Shown here: piece by piece, positions 45,294 through 54,748 of the stretch | Numbering within the stretch: the first letter of the stretch is position 1 | Layout of the letters: the number at the start of each line of letters is the position of its first letter | NCBI GenBank assembly: GCA_001632435.1 | Contig: KV423960.1 | Coordinates: forward strand, 1-60,200 | DNA length: 60,200 nucleotides | Source: Calocera cornea HHB12733 | Taxonomy: Eukaryota > Basidiomycota > Dacrymycetes > Dacrymycetales > Dacrymycetaceae | Direction of reading: 5' to 3' | Position numbers and translations under genes: made by a program | The notes under the pieces: generated by a model | Databases searched by the model: none | What the model saw: the letters and a program-made list of their open reading frames with translations, nothing else | What the model was told of the DNA's origin: nothing

Positions 45294-45604
45294 GATTCTT
45301 CGATCGAAGTAGCAGTCACGGCAGACAATGAACGAGAAGATCAAGTCAAAGCAATTGTTGGCCAAGCGAGATTCCCAAGAGAATCGATGTCAAGATTTGC
45401 GTTTTGACTGGTCAGGGTCGGGGCCAAGAAGCGGGGCTGAGGTGGATAGCCGCTTCCGGCTTCTCCGATCGACGAGTGATCGCCCGATGGTCGCGCCTCC
45501 GCACGACATGCGACATCCCACATCGCACGACACGCACATGGCATGACCACCGCCTCCTCCTTCCCTCCCGCCTCCTCCTCTAACGAGTCGACGACCAACT
45601 AACG
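45294..45604. promoter_or_regulatory. Shared divergent promoter region POP4 / DUF1295 gene
   Basis: A 311-bp gap between two divergent start codons. No TATA box is clear; a shared promoter is likely from spacing alone. Confidence 0.4.
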
Positions 45605-46944
45605 ATGGACCTCACTGACCTGAAGGTGGATCTCACCGAGCTCCGCGTCCTGCTCGGCCAGCTCTTCCCACCAGAAAGCTTCACCCCGTACCTCTTCCAC
45701 CCCGCCCTAACCCCAGCACTCTACTTTTGCGCATTCAACATCCTCTGGACGTACGTCGCGGGCGAGGTGACCAACAATTTCTCCCAGGTCGACAGAATAT
45801 GGACCTTCCTGCCCGTCATCTATACCGCGTGGTTCACCTTCTGGCCAAGCTGGAACGGGGGTGAGGTCAACCCGCGGGCGGCCGCCATGTTTGGACTGCA
45901 GATGGTGTGGATGACCAGGTACGCATACATGCGTAACGTTTACCACTATTGTGTACTGACCCAGTAATAGACTATCATACAACACGTTCCGTAGAGGTCT
46001 CTTCTCCCTGTGCGTGCTTTCTCATCTCGACCCTGTCCAACGCTCGCTCACCCCAAATCCAGATCAGACGAAGACTACCGCTGGCCCATATTCCGTGCTA
46101 CCCAGCCCTGGATCCTCGTTAAGGTCTTCCACCTCTTCTTCGTCTGTAGGTCCCTCATCATCTCGCATGTCTTGCATTACTGAGAGCCGACTAGCAATAA
46201 TACAGAATATACTGCTACTCGGGCTAGGAGTACGTCCCGTCACACCACATGGCTACCTTCAGAGACTTACACACAAGTAGATCCCAGCTTACTGGACCCT
46301 CCTACAGCCGCCTTCCCACCTCCTCTCCGCCGACTATATCCTCCTCGCTGTCACTAGCACGCTCCTCCTGCTCGAGTTCACCTCCGACAACCAGCAATAC
46401 GCTTACCAGTCTTTCAAGCACTCCTCCGGGGCCAACTCTTTACGCTGGCCCGGAGCGAGACAGGCCTGGACCGAGGCAGACAGGAGGAGGGGGTTCGTGA
46501 GCCGGGGGCTGTGGGCATGGAGTCGGCATCCTAATTTTGCTTGTGAGCAGCTGTTCTGGGTATGTTCTCTTCTCTTCTGCGTGGCTTCCTCTTCTGCGTG
46601 GCTTCTGCAGAGCTGAGCAAGGAGCACAGTTCATACAGAACCTCTTCCCCCTGATCGGCGCGCAATCGGCTCGTCAACCGCTCGCCACAGGCGTCCCCTA
46701 CCCCATCACACCCATCCTTCCCTCCCTCTGCCTCTCAATCCTCTTCGTCGCCTCGACCGCATACACCGAGTCCATCACCCTCGGCAAGTACCGCGAGGGG
46801 TACAAGGCATATCAGCAGCGGGTCGGCAAGTTCTCTCCGAGCTATACCGTCATGAAGAGCTTGTGGCTGCAGGCGACGGGGAGGAGGACGAGGGTCGAGA
46901 GCTTGGTTTGGGGAGAGGTGGTCGAGGGGAAGAAACAGAAGTGA
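45605..46944 (+). CDS. DUF1295 (steroid-reductase-like) membrane protein
   Basis: Multi-pass membrane protein of the DUF1295/3-oxo-5-alpha-steroid 4-dehydrogenase-like superfamily; the substrate is unknown. Starts MDLTDLKVDLTELRVLLGQ. Exons then give IWTFLPVIYTAWFTFWPSW, YNTFRRGLFSL, SDEDYRWPIFRATQPW, a set of short membrane exons, LLEFTSDNQQYAYQSFKHSS and RGLWAWSRHPNFACEQLFW. The last exon runs from PLIGAQSARQPLATG to YREGYKAYQQRVGKFSPSYT. Family marks are D-N-Q-Q, the S-R-H-P-N motif and the terminal Y-x-x-Y-x-x-x-V-x-x-F-x-P block, which in relatives lines the NADPH site. Five or so introns of 45-65 bp. The reading across the middle exons (46000-46300) is the least certain part. Confidence 0.82.
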
Positions 46945-47325
46945 GAAGTGTGGCGGTTGGTGTAATAGCCCGTGTATCTATAATCCGCACTCGTGAACTG
47001 TCCGGAACAACCGAGGATATCGCCGGCTCGAGTCTCAGTGACGGGTAGCTGCGCATGGAGCTCGCACCGCAGCATCACGGACAACAACATCGTTTAAGGA
47101 GTGACTACGGGTAAAGGGCAGGTAAGAAGAAAAGGCCGCAGTTGAATGCGGTCACAATCGCGCGAAAGATGAAACCGGATCAGGAAATAAAGCAACGTTG
47201 CAAGCTCTGCGTCTCTTGCAGTTGAGTCCATGCTTCAACGCTCTGCCTGGGAGTGTCAGTGGTGTAAGAGGAGTGCTCGAGCTCGATCACAAACTGGCCT
47301 GTTGGCTTCGAAGTTCGTCAGCGAC
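46945..47325. other. Intergenic region between convergent genes
   Basis: No gene. It should hold the 3' ends of the DUF1295 gene (plus strand) and of the small secreted peptide gene (minus strand). Confidence 0.5.
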
Positions 47326-47648
47326 CTAAGCCCTCCAGCAATACGCGCCGATACACTGCGTGTCGGGCTGCGGCTGGGTAATGTTTCCAACTGGCTGCTG
47401 GACGGGGCTTCTATAAGAATGAATTTCAGCTCAGGTAACCTTCTGAGATGGGGGAAAGCGGCTGCATACCCAGAGTCGGCAAAGGGGGCCCTGACAATGA
47501 CGTTCATAGCATCACCGGCATGAGCTATATGACGTGAAACAGGTCAACTGGACTCATCCTATCGTGTTTCGATGGGGTACTTACCAGGAACGGCAGCGAC
47601 TTGTATGCCCATGAGGGTGGCAACGAGAATGGCGGTGAAGGTGAGCAT
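47326..47648 (-). CDS. Small secreted peptide, 67 residues, unknown
   Basis: Three short exons on the minus strand, 47648-47585, 47524-47470 and 47410-47326, join exactly in phase across two introns of 60 and 59 bp (GTAAGT...TAG and GTATGC...TAG). The product starts MLTFTAILVATLMGIQVAAVP, a strong signal peptide with an A-x-A-like end. The mature part is about 46 residues: HAGDAMNVIVRAPFADSG, then SPVQQPVGNITQPQPD, ending TQCIGAYCWRA. It has one N-glycosylation sequon (NIT) and two cysteines four residues apart in between (C-x4-C), close to the end. A CTATAAG box lies 102 bp upstream of the ATG. No family is recognised. It could be a signalling peptide, a wall peptide or an effector-like secreted protein; only the secretion is supported. 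Confidence 0.6.
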
Positions 47649-48640
47649 TTTCGAAATGCGGCAAAAGTTATAGAGGTCAGGAGCTGTTGACTGCGAGCGC
47701 GGGTGAGGCTGGCTGACTCTGCCGCAGCTTGACCTCATTTCCGGTGTCTCTTATAGATGATTCGCCATCCCACTGATGGACTGCGGCGTTGACCTCCACT
47801 TTAATCGCCTGGAAACCGTTCGGGCAGAAGTAACGTTAGCGCAAGTGAAAGACTGGGTGCGCTAACTCACTGACTGTTTCCTCACCGATAGACTTTAGGC
47901 GGAGCAGCGGAGGTATACTCCATTATTCTCCTGAACAAGGTCCCCTGACCGCGGCATCGTCACTATCCGTTGTGTCGTTCCTTATCCATATTATGGACCT
48001 AGTCTAGCAAGGTTATCGGCACAATGGGCCTGCATGCGACGTACAGGACAGCATGGTGTCGTCTGCTCTGGGAAGACGGACTCGGCTCCTCTGGCCAGAG
48101 TCGCGCTTGACGAGGAGATGTACGTGGCTTCCCAACAGTCTATTGAGCGGCGTCCTGATCACGGTCGCCGCAGAACGGAGCAGAAGTGACGATCTAGTGA
48201 AGTCTGGCGTTGGATCCGAACAGGACACGTTGGAGCAAGCCGTGCCCCGTGATATCGTTGAACGGGTCCACGGCAGATTGTCGCCGCTTGACAGGTCGCC
48301 GCCAGGTTTGACCAACGCGTCAATATGTCAAAACGGCTCCACGGCGCCGCAATACCAAAGATGGCAGCATCGAGACGACGAGGGGCAAGTCGGGCGCTAA
48401 ACCATTTCTGGCTTTGCGCATCATCAGGAAGCGGACACAAGCCACAAGGGTCCAGGTCGACATCGCGAGGAAGCGGACGATCAGGAACGCGGAGCAAACG
48501 AAGAAGTTCATTGAGATCGCCGCAAAGTACGTTAGAAAATTCGGGAGAGAACCAGATAATATGAGGATGTGTTACGTGAGTCGTGAGTGGAAGCGATCGG
48601 TAACCGACAGAGTGGGTGCGGCGACGTCTCCTGAGTTAGG
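47649..48640. other. Intergenic region with an orphan coding-like stretch
   Basis: No complete gene. A TATA box at 47750-47755 (minus strand) serves the secreted-peptide gene. The plus-strand frame 48312-48526 is open, high in G/C at third positions and strongly helical in translation, but has no start codon; it is discussed under findings. Confidence 0.4.
47750..47755 (-). promoter_or_regulatory. TATA box of the small secreted peptide gene
   Basis: On the minus strand CTATAAGAG lies 102 bp upstream of the ATG at 47648. Confidence 0.5.
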
Positions 48641-50033
48641 CTATACCAAGCCCCGTCCGGCCATATCGACGGCATCGACGACGGCTCTCCAAAGCCATTC
48701 CATAGCGCCTCCGACAACGCCCGCACCACTCGGTACTGCTGTTCGTCGAGCGCGCACCCGAGCACCGCGCAGCCTGATCACGACCGCAATCAACGGCAGG
48801 AGGATGATAAACAACCACGCGACCGGGGAGAAGCTCTCCCTCATCTGTCGCAGGAGGGCGCGGAGGATGTTCGGCGATCGTGGCGTGCCTTCCGCGATTG
48901 GAGGGGCTGATGGCGGTATCGGTATCACGGTGTTCGTGTCGGATGGGTTGCGGGACGCTCGGATTGTGCCAGTAGGAGTTAAGGTCAGGCCCGCTCGGCC
49001 CGGTTGAGGCGTCGCTGGTGTTGCGGTGTGTGTACTGTGAGTCGCGGTTGATGAAGTAGAGGACGCTGGAGACGAGGGGCGAGGCGGTGGAGTTCGTGAA
49101 GGTGATGGGGTAGGAGTGCCCCGGGAGGATGTCGGTGCAGGACTTGGCGGTAAAGATATGCGAGAAGCCGAGTAAACCGATGAAGAAAGGCGTGATTGCG
49201 CTAGCTCTTCCTGTGATACTTGGTTCTTTACAGATTCGAGAGACGTAAGGAGTTGCTACATCAATGCATCAACACATGCGCATACAGTGGTTAAGAGGAA
49301 CACTTGCCTCCTGTAGCTCGAGATCCTGCTCTCCCTCTGCCCAACCCCGCGCGCTCTCCCAGTCTCTCATCCCCGGTAATACCCTCAGGGCCATAGTGTC
49401 TCTTATCTTTCTCCTTCCCTTGATCTCATCTTCTCCCTCGGGGTCTGCAGAACCCCTCACCACCCACCACAACTCGACCCAGTCCCTGGCGACCGGGTAC
49501 ATCCCGAGCTTGACGGCGAAGAGCACGAGCGCGAGGAGGACTTCGGCTGGAAGATGACTTGACGACGCCTTGAGGGTGGATGGCGTGAAGAGTACCAGCG
49601 ATCGCGCGTGAAGTGCGGGGAGGAGAGTAGCCGGAGGGAGGGCGAGGAGGTCCATGTCTGCGTGCGCTTCCACCTTCCCGTCCCCGTTGGATATACCATG
49701 ACCATTCTCCCTCTCCTTTCCTTTTCCCTTTCCATTCGCACAGCCGTTAACCAATCCATGTGTTGGGTAGATGCTCGCTTCCCATGTCAGTCGCAGGACG
49801 TCCCACTTGATCCTCTGCTGCTCCAGTGCGGCGCTTTCCCTCGCAGAGTCATGGTCGTCTGGAGCAGGGAGCAGGGCAAACGCCTTTTCGAGGTAGGTTG
49901 CTACAGAAGGAGAGCGGCTCAAGAATGCTCGAGCGGCTTGTCGATAGAGATTTCGCAGCGAGCGAAGAGGCTCGGAGTTGATGTTCGCAGAGCTGGATCG
50001 TGAGCTGGACCGCGATGGATTCGACATGGTCAT
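48641..50033 (-). CDS. Tail-anchored helical protein, unknown (Pex26/Pex15-like layout)
   Basis: Two exons with a 46-bp intron that starts GCAAGT rather than GTAAGT and ends GTAG (about 49262-49307). The protein has about 448 residues. The N-terminal 250 residues are predicted helical: SLRNLYRQAARAFLSRSPSV, YLEKAFALLPAP, WDVLRLTWEASIYPTHGL, LALVLFAVKLGMYPVARDW and VLPGMRDWESARGWAEGEQ. A long S/T/P-rich linker follows, then one hydrophobic helix, FSPVAWLFIILLPLIAVVIR, a basic RGARVRARR flank and a short tail. Helical TPR-like domain plus C-terminal helix with basic flank is the layout of Pex26/Pex15 peroxisome anchors. That resemblance is architectural, not by sequence. The start may be 50033 or the in-frame ATG at 50027. 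A decayed duplicate lies at 56900-58018. Confidence 0.7.
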
Positions 50034-51298
50034 GCCAGTGGCTGCGACGGTGCCGCAACTCGACTATTAACGAAGAGCGGGAGTTGACGGGGGAATGAAG
50101 CCGCCAACGTAGCAGTATTAAAGATACGCCAGTATCAGACGAAAGATGAAGTCGGTAAAAGAAGCTGCGAGCAAGGTGCACGGCGAAGGACTCAAATGTA
50201 TGCGTCGCCCCCTGGCTGGTCCCAGAGCGGTCCTAGGAGCAAAATGCCTCCGAGACAGGTGATTGCCGGCTGTGTGGGGATTCTCTTTCACATGCTACGG
50301 TTGCGTTTGAGCTTGCTTTCCTTTGCACCATGCCGGCTTGCAGACATTGTAAACGACGTCTTGTCGTCTGGATCACTGATTTGTTATCCCAGTACATCAG
50401 GTTGGATGCCCCTCTAACTTGAGTCTTGGTCGAATGATGACTCATCGGCCCCTTGAGCTGGTACTGTCTCCCTCCAACGAGTCGGCTGGCCAAAACGGAA
50501 ATCGTGTCGGACCGGCGTCTATAACAGCCTCCTAGTATCTGCACGCGAGGATCAACTTCGCGGTTGGCCAGTTGAGAGTGTGCTGCATGGGATGTGCCCT
50601 GCGCTGCTGGACATATAGCATTTGCCTTCTTCGTCGCGACAAAGTACTGTCTATGTACTGTACCTGTTTGCATACTCATAACGCATTGCTGTCGCTGTAT
50701 ATGGAGGTGGGACCAGGGACAAAGGCTCATGCCTTCCTGAATGCTTTGACCCGGGACAAGCTGGGTATCATAAAGCATAATATCCTACTGTATATGTCGC
50801 GTGACGGATACTTAGGTGCGTTCCAAGCGTTCACCAATTTTACCTGATGTCATTCCAGTAACTCGCCTAAAGGGTTGAGGTTCAGGAGGAGAACCGCCAT
50901 AGGTTTAGCTTCTTCATTGCCTGGAAGAAAGATCTATGCCTGCAAGTGTATTACTTGCTGTCGTTGCAGTTGAGGTTCGACACATATATGCCAGCAGAAT
51001 GTGATGTCAGATGACGACTGGCAGGAATGCGATTTGGAACCGGTCGAGAGACCTAACATGAAGTGCTGATATCACGTTTGTCGGCAGGCGACGAGGCAGA
51101 TTATTTTCCCATCAATGTGATGTACAGATGGCGACCAGCACACGCCCTCAAGAGGCAGTGTTCTTGATGGAAGGATCTTCTCGAACAAGCCACGTGTGGC
51201 CGGTGGTGACTGAACGCGTCGCGGTGGTCTAGGAGACGCGTGTTCTCTCCATCTCTCTCGTTATCACCCTTGCACCTCTCTTCCATCTAACTGCTTCA
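50034..51298. other. Gene-free region upstream of DUF7918-F
   Basis: The first 150 bp is the promoter of the tail-anchored gene (similar sequence recurs near 57880-58018). Between 50200 and 51200 I see only chance frames, including a 181-codon minus-strand frame without family resemblance. The right end carries ACGCGTC (51214-51220) and GACGCGT (51235-51241), the DUF7918-type promoter motif. Confidence 0.5.
51214..51241 (+). promoter_or_regulatory. Inverted ACGCGT motif upstream of DUF7918-F
   Basis: ACGCGTC and its inverse GACGCGT lie 14 bp apart and 58-85 bp before the start codon at 51299. Each half contains a perfect MluI cell-cycle box. Confidence 0.5.
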
Positions 51299-52615
51299 AT
51301 GCCTCGTCTAGGCGACTTCGAAGCTTGGGTGGAAGTGGACGGTGAGCGCCTTGAAGAATATCCCATGGTCGAGTCGGGCGCCAAAGAGCTAGCTGTCCAG
51401 TGCTGGATCACGTCGGAGGAAGGCAAGGTACGGATCGAAGCACTCCAGACTATATGCGCTCACTGATCCGACAATTTCCAAACTCATTCGTCAGAACTTC
51501 GTTGTCTATTTGAAGGATCACAAAGCAGCGCGTGCCATCAAAGCTGTCGCTCACGTAGGGACGCTGGGCGAGCAGCCCCATCATCGACGCCCTCGTTGGC
51601 ATACGCGATCGTCCTATATACGGGATTCTGACATCGGTCACCGAGGTCATGCACTTTCAGTTTGCCAAAGTAACCCTTACAGGTGAGAGCATCCTCTCTT
51701 GGTGTTGGTGTTGAGGTTTCCTCATCATAGTATGGCCAGAGGATGAGGAACAGGCTCTTCAAGACGAGAACATTATCAAGCAATTGGGTACCATCGAGCT
51801 GAGCTGCTATGAGGGTACTGTAATTCCGAGCAACGGGAATGTCATAGAGAGCATTGCAGAGCTGGAGCCTGTCCATGAAAAATCCAAAAAAGCCGCTGGA
51901 CACTGCGCGATGTGAGCAACTCTTTCTTTGAGATATCCCTATGAGACCACTTATTAATGCCTGTCCAGTCCCGGCCGCGCTTTCCGGGTCAATACGACTC
52001 TATCCTCTTTCGCTTCGAATGGCGGGGCGGCCTCTACAAGTACCTTTCACTACGGACCGAAAGGTGCGTGTTCGTACTTTACTGCGCTTTCATGCTGATC
52101 GAAGCCCTGTAGAACTGCTGATGGCCAAAGGCATTATTCGTACGTCTTCGTAATACAGCTCTCAGGGGATGGATATCTCAACTTGAGCACAGCCTGCGAC
52201 GTACCGGTGAATGGCAGCCAAGACTCCGCCAAAATTGAAAATACTGATCGGCGTGGATCGGAAGTCAAAGCAGACGAGAGTGGTGATGGTATTGCAGATT
52301 CGGAGCGTGAAAATGCTATAAAGATACGTCAGCTAGAGGTGACGTTCTTCTATGATCTCAAGGTTCCGTGACTTATTGCTGTAGGCGAAGCTTGCTAAGC
52401 TGAAGGAGGAACGCGGTAACGGCAAACGGATTGTCAAGCATGAAGAATCCGACCGACACTCCAAGCGGATGAAAGTTGAGCAGATTGAGACGCGCTCAGG
52501 AGTCAGCGACGTAATCGATCTTAAGCTACAGACGTGCTCTATGAAATTGCACGCGACCCTGATGGGACGTTCGTCCACGCTGGTATCGCTCACCATGGCA
52601 CATCGCTCTATATAA
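51299..52615 (+). pseudogene. DUF7918 copy F, frameshifted and extended by a transposon
   Basis: Starts MPRLGDFEAWVEVDGERLEE, with exon 1 ending TSEEGK. Exon 2 begins NFVVYLKDHKAARAIKAV, but its second half (PIYGILTSVTEVMHFQFAKV) lies in another frame; the shift falls within about 51553-51582. Later exons are open: IIKQLGTIELSCYEGTVIP, PVHEKSKKAAGHC, and a last exon with AKLAKLKEERGNGKRIVKHE and SKRMKVEQIE. The frame reaches DVIDLK-L, then enters the Tc1-like element at 52529 and continues QTCSMKLHATLMGRSSTLVS to a stop at 52613-52615. Without the element, the next codon after CTA would be TAG, so the insertion sits one codon before the old stop. The terminal motif reads VIDLK rather than VIDLT. 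Decay of this copy is likely but a missed splice in exon 2 is possible. Confidence 0.62.
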
Positions 52616-54228
52616 GGCATCTTTCTCAACTATGAACTATGGAAGCGATACATGCAAACTATCGACTGGCAAGTTTTGGGCCGGGTATAAGTATTTTTGG
52701 GGGAGTTGTGAGCTTCGGTTTGGTTTTGGCCCGGTGTAGGGCCCCTATGGCTCTCATCATCACTTTACTGTACTTCGAATAGAAAATGAAACACTCACCG
52801 TGCTGCCTTGAAACTTTGTCAGTACTTTGTGTACCATCCTTTGGCCACACGGAGAGCTTCAACTCGCCCAGGCAGAGAGTCATACAGGCGCTCAATGTAG
52901 TCCTGGTCAAGAGAGTACCATTCCTCTTGCAGCGCCTCCCAGAGCTGATCTGCATTAGTGGGAAGGGGTGTTCTGCGTCGGATGCGACGGTCCAGCTCGT
53001 CCCAAGCATGTTCAATAATGTTCATATCTGGTGAACATGCCGGCCAGTCAAGGACATCGTAACCTGAGCTCTGGAAGTGGTCGAGGGTCTTCTTTGCCTT
53101 GTGGATCGGGGCGTTATCCTGCTGGAAAATGGTATCGCTGTGCCGGAAATGCTTGTCCTTGAGAGTGCCATGGTAGGCATCCTTCAGGAGGTCAATGTAG
53201 CCCTGGGCAGTGAGGCGTCCTTCAATGCGGAAAAGGCGCCCCGGACCGTTGCGAGTCAGGCAACCCCAGACCATCACACTCCCACCACCGTGCTTGACAA
53301 CCTTCCGCACATTCTGCGGCGCCAATGCCTCTCCTGCACGCCTCCGGCAATACATCCTCCCATCCGACCCAAACAAGTTGAACTTGGATTCATCGGAGAA
53401 GATGACCCAGCGCCAGTCAACCTCTGTCCAATGACAGTGACCTTCGGCCCAGGCAAGGCGATGCGCGACATGTCTCGTGTTCAGGTATGGCTTGACCCGG
53501 CGGACTCGACCGAAAAACCCCATCTCGCAGAGTGCACGGCGCACAGTTGAGTCGCCCAGATGGTTGAAAAGCTGGCGGCGGAGATCTGCACCATCTCGAG
53601 CCTTGCCAGACAAGATGTATCGGATAGCGAGGCGAAGGTCTCGAGGGCTCAGGGCACGTTCGCGGCCGATGCGGGGTGTCTTGTCATAGAAAGAGGCTCG
53701 GTTTCCATACTTCGCAAGGTTGCGTCGCACTGTGGTCGGATGGCAGCCCAGCTTCTGCGCGATCTGGACAGAGGTGAAGCCTCCTTCATTGTAGACGAAA
53801 GCTTGAGCGCGCTTTGTTGGAGTGAAGAGGGTGTAGGGAGAGCGGCTGCGATGCCTCGGGGTAGAGGGAGGGTTGGGAGTAATGGTGACCATAGCGGACT
53901 GTTTGAGCGAAGGGTGGGAGTGCTCTGATCAGATCATGGCGAGCAAAGAGCAGTGTTTTATGGAGGAACAGAGTGTTATTGCTGATTTGGTCCGTGGCTG
54001 CCTGCATGTGACCTGGCTTGTTTGGGGCCCGTGCACCTTACTCGTGACTTTCTTACTGATTGTGCAATCAAAATCCTATTCAGCGGCACACCATTCATTC
54101 TTTATATGGATCACTCTATTTCCTATTAAAGAACTTCTATACAGAAATGCGGCGACGGCTCCCGAGCCATGCCGGACATGAAATCTCGCGTCATACATGA
54201 ACGGGTGCAATTTCATAGAGCGCGTCTG
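52529..54228 (-). mobile_element. Tc1-like DNA transposon, copy 2 (1700 bp)
   Basis: Same length and orientation as copy 1 at 19647-21346, with the same inverted repeats and TA on both sides (52527-52528, 54229-54230). Every reading frame I compared is identical between the copies. It is inserted at the very end of DUF7918 copy F and separates it from its 3' region. Confidence 0.95.
52819..53892 (-). CDS. Tc1-like transposase, DD34E type, copy 2
   Basis: A 357-residue frame identical in translation to the transposase in copy 1, with the same helix-turn-helix region and intact D167, D259 and E294. It reads on the opposite strand to the DUF7918 gene in which the element sits. Confidence 0.95.
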   Translation of the reverse strand: MVTITPNPPSTPRHRSRSPYTLFTPTKRAQAFVYNEGGFTSVQIAQKLGCHPTTVRRNLAKYGNRASFYDKTPRIGRERALSPRDLRLAIRYILSGKARDGADLRRQLFNHLGDSTVRRALCEMGFFGRVRRVKPYLNTRHVAHRLAWAEGHCHWTEVDWRWVIFSDESKFNLFGSDGRMYCRRRAGEALAPQNVRKVVKHGGGSVMVWGCLTRNGPGRLFRIEGRLTAQGYIDLLKDAYHGTLKDKHFRHSDTIFQQDNAPIHKAKKTLDHFQSSGYDVLDWPACSPDMNIIEHAWDELDRRIRRRTPLPTNADQLWEALQEEWYSLDQDYIERLYDSLPGRVEALRVAKGWYTKY

Positions 54229-54230
54229 TA

Positions 54231-54748
54231 TAGACGGCCCTATCCACAATAGCGACGCAGTTGATGTGCATACATTTCAGTATCTCCGAGATGTGCAACC
54301 AGCCCACTATCGCTTCATCACCCACCGTTCATCAGAGCTGTCTACACACTGTTTCTGACACTCATTTTTACGCCGTTCTTTATGCAAGAAGGATCGATGC
54401 TCTCTGTTACCTGCTATGTCGGATGACCCATTACCCAAAATATTGCCACAAACCCTCTGGAGTAACTCCCGACTTCACACTACTATGAGTTACACGACTG
54501 TTCACAATCTATATGCAGTGTGGAGCAGAGCTTCCCGTAAGTAACTCAGATGCACTACAAGGTAGCGTGGATGATAGCTTTAGAACGTTCCAGTGATCGA
54601 GAGCCCAGGCGGAGTGATCACGCGATGGTCAGAGGGCATCACGTGTCAAGACTGCACGAGACGTGCAAGTGCATCTGCAGAACACATATATTCAGCTCTT
54701 GACCATCACCATCACTTCGTTTGTCTTCCTTTCTCCGCTACTTCAGTC
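54231..54748. other. Gene-free region, old 3' flank of copy F and promoter of copy G
   Basis: No gene is seen. A TATATT element at about 54684-54690 lies some 60 bp upstream of copy G. The paired GACGCG motif of the other copies is not clearly present; only ACGCGATGG near 54620. Confidence 0.45.

Noticed and set aside
50233..50778. A 181-codon minus-strand frame
   Set aside because: No family resemblance, poor third-position bias, no introns that extend it; kept as unassigned.
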